Origin: Granulicella sapmiensis
GTDB lineage: Bacteria; Acidobacteriota; Terriglobia; Terriglobales; Acidobacteriaceae
Direction of reading: 5' to 3'
Assembly (NCBI GenBank): GCA_026225395.1
Contig: JAMFSR010000012.1
Span: 30,371 to 94,370, forward strand
DNA length: 64,000 nucleotides
The notes beneath the pieces are model-generated. The model saw only the letters and a list, made by a program, of their open reading frames with translations, had not been told where the DNA came from and did no database searches. Below, in pieces: positions 55,637 through 63,063 of this stretch (position 1 is the stretch's first letter; every line of letters starts with the position of its first letter). The position numbers were made by a program, and so were the translations under genes.

Positions 55637-56185
55637 TTGAAGAAGACCATCCTCACCTTCGGCCTCATCTCCGGCGTTATATCGTCCGTGCTGATGTTCG
55701 GCACCCTCCGCTTTCTCAGCGACCTGAACCACGGCCAAAAAGCCCTGATTATCGGTTATGCCAACATCGTCCTCGGCTTCCTGCTGGTTTACTTCGGCAT
55801 CCGTTCCTACCGGGACAACCTGGCCGGCGGCGCCATCACCTTCGGACGCGGCTTCGCGATCGGCATCAGCATCACGCTCATCTCCTGCGTCTTCTATGTC
55901 GTCTCATGGGAGATTGTTTACTTCAACTTCATGAGCCACTCCATGGACAGCTACTTCGCAGCCGCCATCCAGAAGGCGCAATCCAGCCCCGGCACCCCTG
56001 AAGCCATCCAGGCCAAAGTCGCCGCGATCCGGCACTCGCAGCAGCTCTATGAGAATCCGCTGGTGAACGCTCTCTACACGTTTATAGAGCCCTTCCCGGT
56101 CGGCCTGGTTATCACGCTGATCTCCGCCGCCGTTCTGCGCAAAAAGCCACAGTCGCAGCCTGCTTCCCTTGCGGCGACAGCTTAA
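55637..56185 (+). CDS. DUF4199 family membrane protein
   Basis: 182 residues starting at TTG 55637, with AGGAG seven bases before; the frame is open back to 55604. Four membrane helices: TILTFGLISGVISSVLMFG, KALIIGYANIVLGFLLVYFGI, FAIGISITLISCVFYVVSWEIVYF and FPVGLVITLISAAVLRKK. The FGIRSYRDNLAGGAITFGRGFAIG loop is characteristic of DUF4199. Function unknown. It lies 166 bases after the membrane-anchored LuxR gene; these two types often occur together in this group, as far as I recall. Confidence 0.85.
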   Translation: MKKTILTFGLISGVISSVLMFGTLRFLSDLNHGQKALIIGYANIVLGFLLVYFGIRSYRDNLAGGAITFGRGFAIGISITLISCVFYVVSWEIVYFNFMSHSMDSYFAAAIQKAQSSPGTPEAIQAKVAAIRHSQQLYENPLVNALYTFIEPFPVGLVITLISAAVLRKKPQSQPASLAATA

Positions 56186-56193
56186 AAAGCGTT

Positions 56194-56231
56194 GCGTGAC
56201 GGATCCGAGCCGAGGCTCGGACCCGTCACGC
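56194..56231 (-). terminator. Terminator between DUF4199 and radical SAM genes
   Basis: Nested stem: GCGTGACGG / CCGTCACGC outside, CCGAGCC / GGCTCGG inside, interrupted by two-base bulges (AT and AC). On the minus strand AACGCTTTTT follows, so it best serves the radical SAM gene. Confidence 0.75.
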
Positions 56232-56236
56232 AGACG

Positions 56237-57841
56237 TTAGAGCTTGGGAAGCACGATGAACGGGCTTGCTTCGATGAGGGGCAAGCCTGCGAATGTGGGC
56301 TGAGCGAGGGAGGGCGCGGGCAGGGCCCACTCGGGATAGGCGAGGTCGGGCATGGGTTTGGCCTGGAAGAGACGCTTGCATTGGCGGGCCATCCAGCGGG
56401 CCCAGGTTTTTGCCTTCTTCTTGCGGGCGCTGTCGGTGGAGATGCCCGTGCCGGCATACATCTGGCGGTAGAGCTTGGAGAGAAACATGAAGGCGACACG
56501 CGCACGCAGGGTGGGCGTGCAGGCGGAGCGCTCCCATACGGCGCTCCAGTTGTAGAAGCGGTCCCAGACTTTCTGGGTGCGCTCGCTGATTTCGCCGGAG
56601 CTCATGGAAGGGTGCGGGGTGAACATCTTGGGGCGGACGGCGATGGGGATGAGCCAGTAGCGCGTGATGGGGATGTCGCCGACCATGGTGGGGTTTTTGG
56701 CTTGCTCTTTTTCCCAGCGGCCGAAGTCGATGGTGCCGGGGAACGGGGTCATCATGACGAACTGGGCGAAGGTGACGCCGGCTTTGAGGGCCATTTCTAC
56801 AGTGGCGTCGAAGGTGGCGGGCTTGTCGGTGGGAAGGCCGAAGATGAAGGAGCCGAGGACGTGGACGCCGTGCTTCTTGAAGGTCTGGAGCTGGCGGGCG
56901 AGCGCATCGCCGGAGTAGTTGAAGTCTTTGAAGACGGCTTTGAGGCCTTCGGGAGTGACGGCTTCTACGCCTACCAGTGCGCCCTTGATGTTGGCCTTCT
57001 TCATGGCGTCGAGGTACTCGCCGTCTTCGCCGGCTTCCATGGTGATCTGGGTAAAGAAGACCATGTCCTTGGGGAGCTTGGCGAGCTCTTCCATGAGCTG
57101 GAAGCGCTCGGTGCGGACGGCCATGAGCTCGGCGACTTTGGTGTCATTTCCCTGCTCGCGCGCGAGGCGGAGGTCGGTGAGGGTGACGGGATAGAAGTTG
57201 TCGTCGGCGAGGGCGATGAAGCGGAAGCCGATGCGGCGGAGGTTGATGATCTCGTCGATGACGCTTTGGAAGCGGCGCTGGCGGGGCTGTTGGCCGTCGG
57301 TGCGCCAGACGCTGCAGAAGGAGCAGTGCTTGGGGCAGCCGCGGATGGTTTGTACGGAGGCCCACATGTACTTGGCAGGGTCCATGAGGTCCCAGCGGGC
57401 GGCGAGGAATTCGCTGCCGCCGATGCGGCCGCCGTCGTAGAGAGGCTCGAGCTTGCCGGCCATGGAGTCTTGCACGGCCATGCCCCAGGCGATGTCGCCA
57501 TCGCCTTTGACGACGGAGTGGGCTGCGCCGCGCTCGAAGACTTCTTCTGGGAAGAGTGTGGCGTGGATGCCGCCGTAGATGACCGTCGCGCCGCGGTCGC
57601 GAGCGATGTTGCCGACTTCGTATCCGCGGAGGGCGTTGCCGGTATGCACGCTGATGCCGACGATGTCGCCGGGATGAATGCTTTCGGGGTCGATGGCCTC
57701 GATCGATTCATCGACGAGGATGGGGTCTCCGGCCACAGCGGGCGTGGCTGCGGCGAGAACAAATAACCAGCGCGGCGTAATGACGGCCGTGCCAAACGAA
57801 TTATCGCTGGGGTTTACTAAGTGAACGCTGATCGAATCCAA
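56237..57841 (-). CDS. B12-binding domain radical SAM protein
   Basis: 534 residues. Residues 1-140 form a cobalamin-binding-type Rossmann domain (GISVHTGNALRGYEVGNIARDRGATVIYGGIHATLFPEEV). The [4Fe-4S] motif CxxxCxxC is at Cys169, Cys173, Cys176 (RGCPKHCSFCSVWR), followed by a radical-SAM barrel (FIALADDNFYP, VGVEAVTPEGLKAVFKDFN, GSFIFGLPTD). The C-terminal 150 residues (KMFTPHPSMSSGEI ... VWDRFYNW) are a family-specific extension. Similar proteins methylate or rearrange lipids and natural products; the substrate here is unknown and no pathway genes are adjacent. Confidence 0.88.
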   Translation of the reverse strand: MDSISVHLVNPSDNSFGTAVITPRWLFVLAAATPAVAGDPILVDESIEAIDPESIHPGDIVGISVHTGNALRGYEVGNIARDRGATVIYGGIHATLFPEEVFERGAAHSVVKGDGDIAWGMAVQDSMAGKLEPLYDGGRIGGSEFLAARWDLMDPAKYMWASVQTIRGCPKHCSFCSVWRTDGQQPRQRRFQSVIDEIINLRRIGFRFIALADDNFYPVTLTDLRLAREQGNDTKVAELMAVRTERFQLMEELAKLPKDMVFFTQITMEAGEDGEYLDAMKKANIKGALVGVEAVTPEGLKAVFKDFNYSGDALARQLQTFKKHGVHVLGSFIFGLPTDKPATFDATVEMALKAGVTFAQFVMMTPFPGTIDFGRWEKEQAKNPTMVGDIPITRYWLIPIAVRPKMFTPHPSMSSGEISERTQKVWDRFYNWSAVWERSACTPTLRARVAFMFLSKLYRQMYAGTGISTDSARKKKAKTWARWMARQCKRLFQAKPMPDLAYPEWALPAPSLAQPTFAGLPLIEASPFIVLPKL

Positions 57842-58005
57842 CCTTCTGTCGTACGACGTGTGGTGGTTCAGAGAGCGTATTCACAATTGGACTAGCTGCC
57901 GGATGCTGATCGGCTGGGAGCATCGTCGCGGATCGTCTCGACTTACTATGTCATCTATCATACAGAAACGGTCAAAAAGGCACAGACCCAGGCACCAGGA
58001 TCTGT

Positions 58006-58974
58006 TCAGGGGATCAAAAGAACTTTGCCTGTCGTCTTACGACCTTCCAGATCGCGGTGGGCCTGGGATGCTTCGGCTAATGGATAACGGTGCCCGATGC
58101 GGACGTTTAGCTTGCCGCGAGCGATCCAGTTGAAGAGGTCGGCCGCGCGGCGCTCGAGTTCGGCGCGGGTGAGGATGTAGTCCTTCATGGTGGGGCGCGT
58201 TACGTAAAGTGAGCCCATGGTAGAGAGACGAATGAGATCGAAGGGAGGGACGGCACCGCTGGAGGCTCCGAAGAGGGCCATGAGGCCGCGTGGGCGAAGG
58301 CATTTGAGCGAGTCTTCGAACGTGGTCTGGCCGACGGAGTCGTAGACGACGGGGAGGAGGTCGCCATCGGTGATGCGCTTCACTTCATCGGCGAAGTTCT
58401 GCTGGGTGTAGAGGATCACGTGGTCGGCGCCGGCGCCGCGTGAGAGCTCGGCCTTGGGTTCGGTGGAGACGGTTGTGATGACGCGTGCGCCGAGCATCTT
58501 TGCGATCTGCGTAAGGAGGAGACCGACGCCGCCTGCGCCGGCGTGGATCAAGACGGTGTCGCCGGGCTTGATGGCGTAGGTGTCGTATGCGAGGTAGTGC
58601 GCGGTGATGCCTTGCAGCATGACTGCCGCGGCATCGTCTGCGCCGATTCCTTCAGGGACCTTGAGTAGGCCAGTTGCGGGGACGCAGGCGAACTGTGCGT
58701 AGGCGCCGCGGGTGCCCGCCCAAGCTACGCGGTCACCGATGTGGAAGCCTTCGACACCTTCTCCTACGGCGGCAACGATGCCTGCGGCTTCTTGTCCCGG
58801 GATGAACGGCAGCGGGGCCGGATAACGGCCTTCGCGCAGGTAGGTATCGATGAAGTTGACGCCGGCTGCTTCGATTTTCACGAGGACTTCGCCGGATTTG
58901 GGCTCGGGCCGCGGTAGATCGACCAGCTCGAGGACCTCGGGGCCGCCCGTCTTGCTTATTTGAATTGCCTGCAT
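58006..58974 (-). CDS. NADPH:quinone oxidoreductase, zinc-independent MDR family
   Basis: 322 residues from ATG at 58974 (MQAIQISKTGGPEVLELVDLP); a TTG at 58992 is a weaker start. GVNFIDTYLREGRYPAPLPFIPGQEAAGIV, the NADPH site LIHAGAGGVGLLLTQIAKMLGARVITTVS and LMALFGASSGAVPPFDL are typical of quinone reductase (Qor) without catalytic zinc ligands. It reduces quinones, one electron at a time in the E. coli type. It follows the glycosyltransferase gene on the same strand after 20 bases, probably in one transcript. Confidence 0.92.
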   Translation of the reverse strand: MQAIQISKTGGPEVLELVDLPRPEPKSGEVLVKIEAAGVNFIDTYLREGRYPAPLPFIPGQEAAGIVAAVGEGVEGFHIGDRVAWAGTRGAYAQFACVPATGLLKVPEGIGADDAAAVMLQGITAHYLAYDTYAIKPGDTVLIHAGAGGVGLLLTQIAKMLGARVITTVSTEPKAELSRGAGADHVILYTQQNFADEVKRITDGDLLPVVYDSVGQTTFEDSLKCLRPRGLMALFGASSGAVPPFDLIRLSTMGSLYVTRPTMKDYILTRAELERRAADLFNWIARGKLNVRIGHRYPLAEASQAHRDLEGRKTTGKVLLIP

Positions 58975-58994
58975 AGAACTTTTACCCCGCAAAG

Positions 58995-59972
58995 TTAGTG
59001 CAACAGGCTCTCTTCTGAAGGCTTCATCCGCACGATGCGATCGACCGCGTAGGGCGTGCGCTGAGACTGTGCGAAGAAGTGCCGGACCTGCAACTCGCCG
59101 AGAAGGCCTACGCCGATCAACTGGATGCCGGCGAGCAGCAGCACGGCCGCGATGATGAACCAGGGAGCGTGTTCGCCTGCTACGTCATGCCCCGAGAGAA
59201 GTTTATGAATGAGGAGCCATGTGGCGATGACTCCGCCGGAGAGCACACCGAGTGAACCGATGCCGCCGAAGAAGTGCAGCGGGCGCGTCATGTACTTAAG
59301 CAGGAAACGAATCGTCAGGAGGTCGAAGAAGACGCGGAATGTTCGCGAGAGACCGTAGTGGCTTTGTCCTGATTCGCGAGCCGAATTCGAGATTGGGATC
59401 TCGCAAATACTGGCACCGTACCAGCTGGCGAGGGCAGGGATGAAGCGATGCATTTCACCATAGAGCGGGATGTTGTGGATGACCTCGCGGCGGTAGGCCT
59501 TGAACGTAGTACCGAAGTCGTGGATGTCTACGCCGGAGAGCCGTGCCATCATCCAGTTTGCTACGCGGGAAGGAATGCGGCGCAGCATCATGTTGTCGGC
59601 TCGATGCTCGCGCCAACCGCTGACGACGTCGTAGCCTTCTTCGAGCTTCGCGAGGAAGGCTGGAATCTCTGTGGGATCATGCTGCAGGTCGCCGTCCATG
59701 GCGAGGATGTACTCGCTGGAAGAGTGATCGAAGCCCGCAGCCAGCGCTGAGGTCTGGCCGAAGTTGCGGCGTAGCTTTACGAGCAGCACGCGCGAATCGA
59801 CCGCGGCTATCTCTTCGAGCAGCCGGTAGGTGCGGTCGCGCGAGCCATCGTCGACGAACACCATCTCGAAGCTGGAGCCAATATGCTCCATGACCTCTTT
59901 CACGCGGTCATAGAGCTTGGTGACGTTCTCTTCTTCGTTATGGAACGGAACGACGATGGAATATTTCGGCAC
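58995..59972 (-). CDS. Polyprenyl-phosphate glycosyltransferase, family 2 (ArnC/GtrB-like)
   Basis: 325 residues. GT-A domain: YSIVVPFHNEEENVTKLYDRV, FVDDGSRDRTYRLLEEI, RRNFGQTSALAAGFDHSSSEYILAMDGDLQHDPTEIP (DxD-type), GWREHRADNMMLRRIPSRVANWM, HDFGTTFKAYRREVI. Two C-terminal membrane helices (GGIGSLGVLSGGVIATWLLI, WFIIAAVLLLAGIQLIGVGLLGEL) match proteins that load a sugar onto undecaprenyl phosphate. The donor (glucose or a modified pentose) is not predictable. It could supply lipid-linked sugar for envelope glycans, but it is 17 kb from the polysaccharide locus. Confidence 0.92.
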   Translation of the reverse strand: MPKYSIVVPFHNEEENVTKLYDRVKEVMEHIGSSFEMVFVDDGSRDRTYRLLEEIAAVDSRVLLVKLRRNFGQTSALAAGFDHSSSEYILAMDGDLQHDPTEIPAFLAKLEEGYDVVSGWREHRADNMMLRRIPSRVANWMMARLSGVDIHDFGTTFKAYRREVIHNIPLYGEMHRFIPALASWYGASICEIPISNSARESGQSHYGLSRTFRVFFDLLTIRFLLKYMTRPLHFFGGIGSLGVLSGGVIATWLLIHKLLSGHDVAGEHAPWFIIAAVLLLAGIQLIGVGLLGELQVRHFFAQSQRTPYAVDRIVRMKPSEESLLH

Positions 59973-60171
59973 ACCAAATGATAACTCTCCCGCGCTGAAA
60001 GCCAGTCACCCACGGGGCATTGCATCTTATATACTCAGTAAAACTCACCAATGTGGAATCTAGTTATGTACGCCCTGGCCCCTTTGCATTGCGGTGGGTC
60101 GCTGCACAGGTCATCCTAGTAAAGGGTTTGATAGGGCAGCTACCTCAACCCGTTCGGTCGAGGAGAGATCG

Positions 60172-60699
60172 ATGTTGAAGAGAGTTCTGATCGTTATCGC
60201 GGTGATCGCCGTGTTTATCGGGGGCTGGATGCTCTATAACCGCAACGCCCGGAACGCCATGGGCAACGGCGATGTCACGTCTACCGACTCTTCCAAGGGA
60301 TCCGACTCCGGCAATACCGATCTTGATGGCCGCCCTGTTGCCAGCGTGGCACCGACGCCTTCTCGCAGCGACGCGCCCGGCACCATCAACGGAGAGCCTG
60401 TTGCCGGCATCACCACCAGCAATCAGCCACCGCCCGCGCAGAAGGCTCCCATTGCACAGACCTATCCGGCCGCGCCCACACCGTCGGCAACACCCGCCTC
60501 CCTGCCGGTGAGTGACACGATCGCGCCCAATGCCCCCAATGGCCTGGCTTTTGGTGGGACAGGGAAATTCCAGTGGTATCGCCAAGGGAACCTGACGTGG
60601 CGCGTGAATACGGCGAGCGGGTCTACCTGCATCGCGTTTGCGACGATGGAAGAGTGGCAGAAACCAATCGTTTATAGCCACGGCTGCGGCAACGGCTGA
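60172..60699 (+). CDS. Membrane-anchored hypothetical protein with Pro/Ala-rich stalk
   Basis: 175 residues from ATG at 60172 (AGGAGAG upstream). One N-terminal membrane helix (VLIVIAVIAVFIGGWMLY) is followed by a disordered Ser/Asp/Pro/Ala-rich stalk (about residues 30-130) and a compact C-terminal part: FQWYRQGNLTWRVNTASGSTCIAFATMEEWQKPIVYSHGCGNG, with two Cys that could form a disulfide outside the cytoplasm. I do not recognise a family. It lies immediately before the tRNA gene. Confidence 0.75.
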   Translation: MLKRVLIVIAVIAVFIGGWMLYNRNARNAMGNGDVTSTDSSKGSDSGNTDLDGRPVASVAPTPSRSDAPGTINGEPVAGITTSNQPPPAQKAPIAQTYPAAPTPSATPASLPVSDTIAPNAPNGLAFGGTGKFQWYRQGNLTWRVNTASGSTCIAFATMEEWQKPIVYSHGCGNG

Positions 60700-60736
60700 T
60701 CCTGATTTCGATTCGCCGCGATACACTACCGGAAGT

Positions 60737-60813
60737 GGCCCGGTAGCTCAGTTGCATAGAGCAGCGCACTCCTAACGCGAAGGTCGCAGGTTGGACTCCT
60801 GCCCGGGCCACCA
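60737..60813 (+). tRNA. tRNA-Arg (anticodon CCT), structurally deviant
   Basis: 77 bases with encoded CCA. Acceptor GGCCCGG/CCGGGCC, D stem GCTC/GAGC and T stem GCAGG/CCTGC are perfect; the anticodon loop CTCCTAA gives CCT (Arg). Anomalies: anticodon stem GCGCA/CGCGA has only three central pairs (27G-43A and 31A-39C are mismatched); the D loop has C at position 19 and the T loop is TTGGACT, with G at 56 instead of C and C at 59. C19 and G56 would still pair. An integrated element begins right after the 3' end, so this may be an element-altered or decaying copy. Confidence 0.85.
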
Positions 60814-60881
60814 TATATCTCGCATGTAATCAATGATTTGCCTGAAATAAAATGATCGCCAGCTGAGTGTTGCTTTGAAAT

Positions 60882-60903
60882 TTGGGATACTTTTGGGATA
60901 CTT
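60882..60903. repeat. Tandem 11-bp direct repeat beside the tRNA
   Basis: Two exact copies of TTGGGATACTT, 69 bases after the tRNA CCA end. The position at the edge of an integrated element suggests arm-type binding sites for its integrase or excisionase; the rest of 60814-60984 shows no gene. Confidence 0.6.
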
Positions 60904-60984
60904 TCCACGGGAATCATATGCGATTCATTGCAACCCGCTGCAACAACCTGAACGCGAACTATTGCTGGATACGGAACGAATTAC

Positions 60985-62253
60985 TTAGACCTTCCCAACC
61001 TTCATCGCCTTTGCCCGAATGAGATCGTCATGCTCAAAGGCCGAGGCCATAGTGTTGATCTCAGCGGCTGCAATTCCCAGAGCAGTCGCCTCCTGTCTCC
61101 AGCGCGAAACGGCCTTGGCGACCTCATATGCCGTCCGTCGTGCTTGTGCCTGAGTGAGGCGGAAGTATTCCGCCACGCTCAAGGCCAGCTCAAGCGAAGC
61201 ATCCCCACTCTGCTCGTCAATGAGTGTTGAGAGAATGCGCGGTCTGAACTGGACTGGAACCGGGTTGAGATCGTAAGCCGGTGACAACCTCCAGCCTCTG
61301 TTCCCTTCGTAGAGGAAACCATGGTTGCGCAGATGGTCGTCGGTGTTCGAGATCAAAACCGAGAAGACGATCCTTCGCCAAAGCTCATGCAGGTCTTCCA
61401 TGGGAGCCGCGCCATATCTCTGAATCGCATCGGCAATCTCCAGATAGCTTCGAGTTTCATGGTCTACGGCTCCGAGCATGCTCATCGCCGAAAGGAAGGG
61501 TTGCCGTTTGGTGCCTTCGCGGTCGAAGCGTCGCAGGAGAAAGACTGGTCTGCCGGCAACTCTTTCGACTCTGCCGATTGCTGCATTGATCCCTGCCGCT
61601 GAGGCCAACTTTAAAGCTAGAGCCTCCCACAAGACGGTGCTGATGCGGTCGGCATGGTGTGGAAACTTCGCAATCGCTAGCGACCCATCGCGGTCCCTCA
61701 CGGAAGCTTTTGGCCGTGCCCCACCGAGGGACGATCCTGGCGCAAGCAGCAGACGCAGGTCTTCGGCAGTTTCAACCTCATCGTAGACATGCTCGCTGGC
61801 ATCGAGGAGAGCGGGCAGTTCAATTAGTGGAGGCGTTCTATGGTCTACAACCTGACGCAAGAATGGGCCGTCCTCTGCGTCGGCAAATCGAAGAGCCCCC
61901 TGACGCGTTTCATCATCGACCAGGAGCAGGTAGTCCGCTTCCCAAAGAGTGCGCGGTGCCTCACCTGCTTTTCTCTCTCTTCTGGCCTCGGCGCGCATCA
62001 TCAGGGCTCGCCCCCAACGGTCTGGAGCCGAGTCCCCGATTGCCCCAAACAGTCTCTTCCCGGAGTCCGTGTGGTACGGGGCAGCATCCATCTGAAGAGC
62101 TGGCTCCAAAGCGAATCGCTCTGGATTCTGAAGCCAACTTGCGTCGTATTGAAAGGTGGCTCCCTCGGTTCTGTTGCGAACACGCAACCACAAGCGCCCA
62201 ACCAAGTGGGACGCGTTGTTGAGGTCTACGTAAACGAAGATTTGTCTGTCCAT
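60985..62253 (-). CDS. HipA-type serine/threonine kinase toxin
   Basis: 422 residues, full length. HipA couple domain at the start (VYVDLNNASHLVGRLWLRVRNRTEGATFQYDASWL), the Gly-rich loop SSLGGARPKA at about 173-182, IAKFPHH with the ATP Lys, the catalytic ISNTDDHLRNHGFLY (about 302-315) and metal-binding Asp328 in SPAYDLNP. HipA phosphorylates a translation factor (GltX in E. coli) and stops growth, giving persistence. All key residues are present, so it should be active. The antitoxin-like hipB gene ends five bases upstream on the same strand. Confidence 0.93.
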   Translation of the reverse strand: MDRQIFVYVDLNNASHLVGRLWLRVRNRTEGATFQYDASWLQNPERFALEPALQMDAAPYHTDSGKRLFGAIGDSAPDRWGRALMMRAEARRERKAGEAPRTLWEADYLLLVDDETRQGALRFADAEDGPFLRQVVDHRTPPLIELPALLDASEHVYDEVETAEDLRLLLAPGSSLGGARPKASVRDRDGSLAIAKFPHHADRISTVLWEALALKLASAAGINAAIGRVERVAGRPVFLLRRFDREGTKRQPFLSAMSMLGAVDHETRSYLEIADAIQRYGAAPMEDLHELWRRIVFSVLISNTDDHLRNHGFLYEGNRGWRLSPAYDLNPVPVQFRPRILSTLIDEQSGDASLELALSVAEYFRLTQAQARRTAYEVAKAVSRWRQEATALGIAAAEINTMASAFEHDDLIRAKAMKVGKV

Positions 62254-62258
62254 TGCTT

Positions 62259-62591
62259 CTACTTCCTCGCGGGGGCCGTGGTCATACGTCTGGGACGGAT
62301 CTCAATTCGCTTTGGCAGGCGCTCTTCATCCAATGCGAGGCCAACCTCATCCGATCTTGCGCTGGCAAGTTCCTTCAGCCTATCGATCATCCCAAGCGCA
62401 AAGAGAACAGCCGCGTAGGTTCCCATCGCGACGCCGGGATCGCCTTTTTCTAGCTTTACAAGCGTCGTGCGTGAGATAAACGCGCGTTGGGCCATCACCG
62501 CGACCGGAATGCGCCGACGCAGCCGCGCATCTCGTATATCGCTTCCTAGCTTCCGCATCGCATTTTTGACAGGGATAGGCAGAGATTCCAT
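62259..62591 (-). CDS. HipB-type XRE antitoxin
   Basis: 110 residues. LGSDIRDARLRRRIPVAVMAQRAFISRTTLVKLEKGDPGVAMGTYAAVLFALGMIDRLKELA is a standard XRE helix-turn-helix of the HipB kind. HipB binds operators at its own promoter and holds HipA inactive. The C-terminal tail LPKRIEIRPRRMTTAPARK is basic and longer than in E. coli. Order hipB-hipA with a five-base gap is the canonical operon. No palindromic operator was searched beyond the 75 bases upstream. Confidence 0.9.
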   Translation of the reverse strand: MESLPIPVKNAMRKLGSDIRDARLRRRIPVAVMAQRAFISRTTLVKLEKGDPGVAMGTYAAVLFALGMIDRLKELASARSDEVGLALDEERLPKRIEIRPRRMTTAPARK

Positions 62592-62665
62592 AACGAATAC
62601 CCCGCTCTTACGTTCATAATTATGAACACAAAAAGGTATTACGTCAACTATTATGACCGTATTCC

Positions 62666-62971
62666 TTAGCTTACGATGCGTTCCGGATGATCACAGCGAG
62701 CATAGTTCCGAAGGTCTGCTACAGGAATGAGAACTCGCCCACCGATTCGCCGGGTCGGCAAACGCTTTGCCGCTACAAGATAGTCAAGCCCTCGCTGACT
62801 GATGGAAAGAAGCTGCGCAGCCTCTTCACGGCTCACCAGAATTTTGTCCTCAGGCGCGACAGTGACCCGTTGGGGAGGCTTTTTGCGATCAGCCCTGAAA
62901 TCTGATTCTGTGCGCACCCGCTGCGCCTTCAATCCGCCTGTCTCAAACTCGATGACCCGCTGTGTCGACAT
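62666..62971 (-). CDS. Excisionase-like helix-turn-helix protein
   Basis: 101 residues. The C-terminal half LVSREEAAQLLSISQRGLDYLVAAKRLPTRRIGGRVLIPVADLRNYAR is the MerR-like HTH_17/excisionase motif (helix-turn-helix, then 'rriGgr.lip..dl..y'). The N-terminal 45 residues are charged and probably flexible. It could be the recombination directionality factor of the element or a small regulator. It stands alone between hipB and the relaxase gene, all on the same strand. Confidence 0.85.
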   Translation of the reverse strand: MSTQRVIEFETGGLKAQRVRTESDFRADRKKPPQRVTVAPEDKILVSREEAAQLLSISQRGLDYLVAAKRLPTRRIGGRVLIPVADLRNYARCDHPERIVS

Positions 62972-63063
62972 AGTTCATCCCCTGCGCAGAATTTCCATAC
63001 CCGTTCCAAACCGTCCCTGTCCGCCAAACGCAACCTATTGACCGCAGGTCCCTCATACCGCAC

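Noticed and set aside
60726..60917. Minus-strand frame across the tRNA gene, with a tail reading CDLRVRSALLYATELPGH
   Set aside because: This is the usual spurious antisense translation of a tRNA gene, not a protein.
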